Under the pieces are notes generated by a model. It searched no databases. It saw only the letters and a list, made by a program, of their open reading frames with translations, and had not been told where the DNA came from. This document shows, one piece after another, positions 62,145 through 64,000 of a stretch of 64,000 bases of DNA. The position numbers and the translations under genes are program-made. The stretch spans positions 55,335 through 119,334 of the forward strand of contig CAJBDJ010000026.1 in NCBI GenBank assembly GCA_903951825.1, read 5' to 3'. Origin of the DNA: an uncultured Pseudomonadota bacterium. Its GTDB lineage: Bacteria; Pseudomonadota; Gammaproteobacteria; Burkholderiales; Rhodocyclaceae. Position 1 is the stretch's first letter. Every line of letters starts with the position of its first letter.

Positions 62145-64000
62145 ATGTCACTCCCGATTAATCCCACTTCTGCCCAAGTGGCGGCGCTGACGGCAGCACA
62201 AGTCGAGGCATTGACGCTCGGTGAATTGCGCTACTCCGTTGCTGAAACAGGCGAGGCGGTTATGTCGGCGCTCTCCCCCAAACAGGTCGGGGTCTTGCGC
62301 CGCAAGCGCCTCGGCAGTCTGACGTTGTTCGAAGTGCGCTCCCTGGATGGTGCTGGGCTCACCGAGAAACAACTGGGGTGGGAATTCAAGCTCGAGGGCA
62401 TGGGATTTACCCTGTTGCAGCTGTTGACGGTGAATCAAGTCGCCCGCTTGTCGAACGCAGTCGTCGCTGCCCTGAACCTGACCCAGCTCAGACACCCCTT
62501 GACCGACGGCTCCGGCAACACCGTCCTGCAAGCACTGAACGCGGCGCAGGTTGTTCAGATCAATCCGCTGGTTCAGGGGGCATTCGATCCGGCGGATTTC
62601 AACAGTCTGAGTCTTGTCCAGCAACAGGCATTGCGTGGCGCGGAAGGCGGTGGTGGGGAGCCGTTGTTGAGTGTGGCGGCGACCGTCAGCACGCTTGCGA
62701 GCGTCGCCGATACCAGCGTTACGGTGGCGGTGGTGGCTAACAACGCCATTCTCCAAAGCGCGCCGGTGATGGTGAGCGATGCGGCTCCATCTGCGGGGAT
62801 GCTTGTGACCATACAGGCAGTGGGCGATCCGATTTACCTTGATCCCGGCTCTGACACGGGTGTGTCTGACGCTGACGGTATAACGTACCAAAGGAAGCCG
62901 GTGATTCGAGGCCATGTTGCAAATGGCAATACACACGTGTATGTGGCGGTTTCGGGTCCTGGTTTGGGGTTCTATTACCGTAAACCGATAAACCCGGATG
63001 GTACGTGGAGTATCAATTTGGCTAGCGATTCCACTACCACTGACTACTCTGGAGGGTCATCTTCCACGATGCCTGCGAATGGACTCAATGACGGCACATT
63101 CACAGTCCAATGCTGGCCGATGGTTGGCTGGAGCTTCGGCAATGTGATCAACTACTCTTTTACTATAGATAGCACGCCACCGACGGTCAGCCGCATAGAT
63201 ATCTCCGGTGCAAATGGGGCGGGTTATTTCAAGACTGGAGATACCGTCACCGTCTCGGTGGTCTTTAATGAAGCGTTGGCTCTGGTGGGAATAACTCTGG
63301 GGGATTGGGGGTACATATCTCCGCAAGCAGTTTTGATGCTCAACATTGGCGGCACCCAGCGGCAATGCAATTTCGATGGGCTTGAAAATTCGAATTCTCT
63401 AAGATTTAGTTACCAAATCGCAGGGGACGATTCTGACGACAACGGAATCAGCATCGACACATTCTTTTGGACATTCGGTAGTATCCAGAACTTGGCTGGC
63501 ATCGACGCCAACTTGGATTTTGGGCCAGTTCAAAGCAATTACAAGGTCGACACCGCCGCCCCGTCGACCCCGGCCGCTGCGCCGACCGGCTACAACGACA
63601 ACGCGGGCGCTATCCAAAGTGCCAGCAGTACGGCGGCGACCACGGATGACACGACCCCGGGCATTCTGGTCGGTGCGAGATTGACCGACACCGTCAATCT
63701 GTATGTGGACGGCACGAAGGTGGGCTCCACCTACGACTCGGCCACGGGAACCCTAACCCCGACAACCGCCCTGGGCGAAGGCGCTCACAACTTCACCTAC
63801 ACGCTCACCGACGCGGCAGGCAACGAATCAGACCCAAGCCCGGCGCTGAGCATCACCGTCGACACCACCGCCCCGCCCCTGACGATCACGCAGACCAACG
63901 CGACCGTTGCCGGCAACGGGGTGATCAACGCCAGTGAACGGACGGCAGGCGTGACCCTTTCGGGGACGACCGAGGCGGGCAGTAGCGTGACGATTGCGAC
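62145..64000 (+). CDS. Large repetitive adhesin-like protein with Ig-like repeats, C-terminus beyond the window
   Basis: ATG after AAGGAGA. MSLPINPTSAQVAALTAAQVEALTLGELRYSV...; later VDTTAPPLTITQTNATVAGNGVINASERTAGVTLSGTTEAGSSVTIAT typical of tandem Ig-like adhesins. No in-frame stop seen to window end. Confidence 0.88.
   Translation, partial: MSLPINPTSAQVAALTAAQVEALTLGELRYSVAETGEAVMSALSPKQVGVLRRKRLGSLTLFEVRSLDGAGLTEKQLGWEFKLEGMGFTLLQLLTVNQVARLSNAVVAALNLTQLRHPLTDGSGNTVLQALNAAQVVQINPLVQGAFDPADFNSLSLVQQQALRGAEGGGGEPLLSVAATVSTLASVADTSVTVAVVANNAILQSAPVMVSDAAPSAGMLVTIQAVGDPIYLDPGSDTGVSDADGITYQRKPVIRGHVANGNTHVYVAVSGPGLGFYYRKPINPDGTWSINLASDSTTTDYSGGSSSTMPANGLNDGTFTVQCWPMVGWSFGNVINYSFTIDSTPPTVSRIDISGANGAGYFKTGDTVTVSVVFNEALALVGITLGDWGYISPQAVLMLNIGGTQRQCNFDGLENSNSLRFSYQIAGDDSDDNGISIDTFFWTFGSIQNLAGIDANLDFGPVQSNYKVDTAAPSTPAAAPTGYNDNAGAIQSASSTAATTDDTTPGILVGARLTDTVNLYVDGTKVGSTYDSATGTLTPTTALGEGAHNFTYTLTDAAGNESDPSPALSITVDTTAPPLTITQTNATVAGNGVINASERTAGVTLSGTTEAGSSVTIA

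Overview
64-kb chromosomal window from a GC-rich betaproteobacterium. It looks Rhodocyclaceae-like from gene content and order, but this is inference with no database search. Most of it is core housekeeping: bioB/bioC, hemB, argB, aspS, pilB-C-D, ffh, proS, glyQ/glyS and uvrD. Accessory parts of interest are: (i) a cyanophycin locus with two cphA-type genes, an ABC exporter carrying a zinc ribbon, a DUF1854-like protein and a secreted Rap1a/Tai-like protein; (ii) an ovoA-type ovothiol gene; (iii) a secreted barnase-like RNase with an adjacent barstar; (iv) a LapG/LapD-like module next to a TolC-NTF2 fusion and a solute-binding protein, with a large Ig-repeat adhesin running off the right edge; (v) decaying genes: a Uma2 pseudogene, a CorB/DUF21 remnant beside pilB, and a possible transposase scar. 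The strongest undescribed signals are two putative small RNA loci, each with an exposed anti-Shine-Dalgarno CCUCC motif and a perfect intrinsic terminator. One (about 42.15-42.39 kb, +) lies in a very AT-rich intergenic island. The other (about 23.65-23.80 kb, -) has its terminator embedded in the 3' coding end of engB. Two large genes are missing from the ORF track because they run off the window: a photolyase at the left edge (-) and the adhesin at the right edge (+). All calls come from reading the sequence and recognising families.
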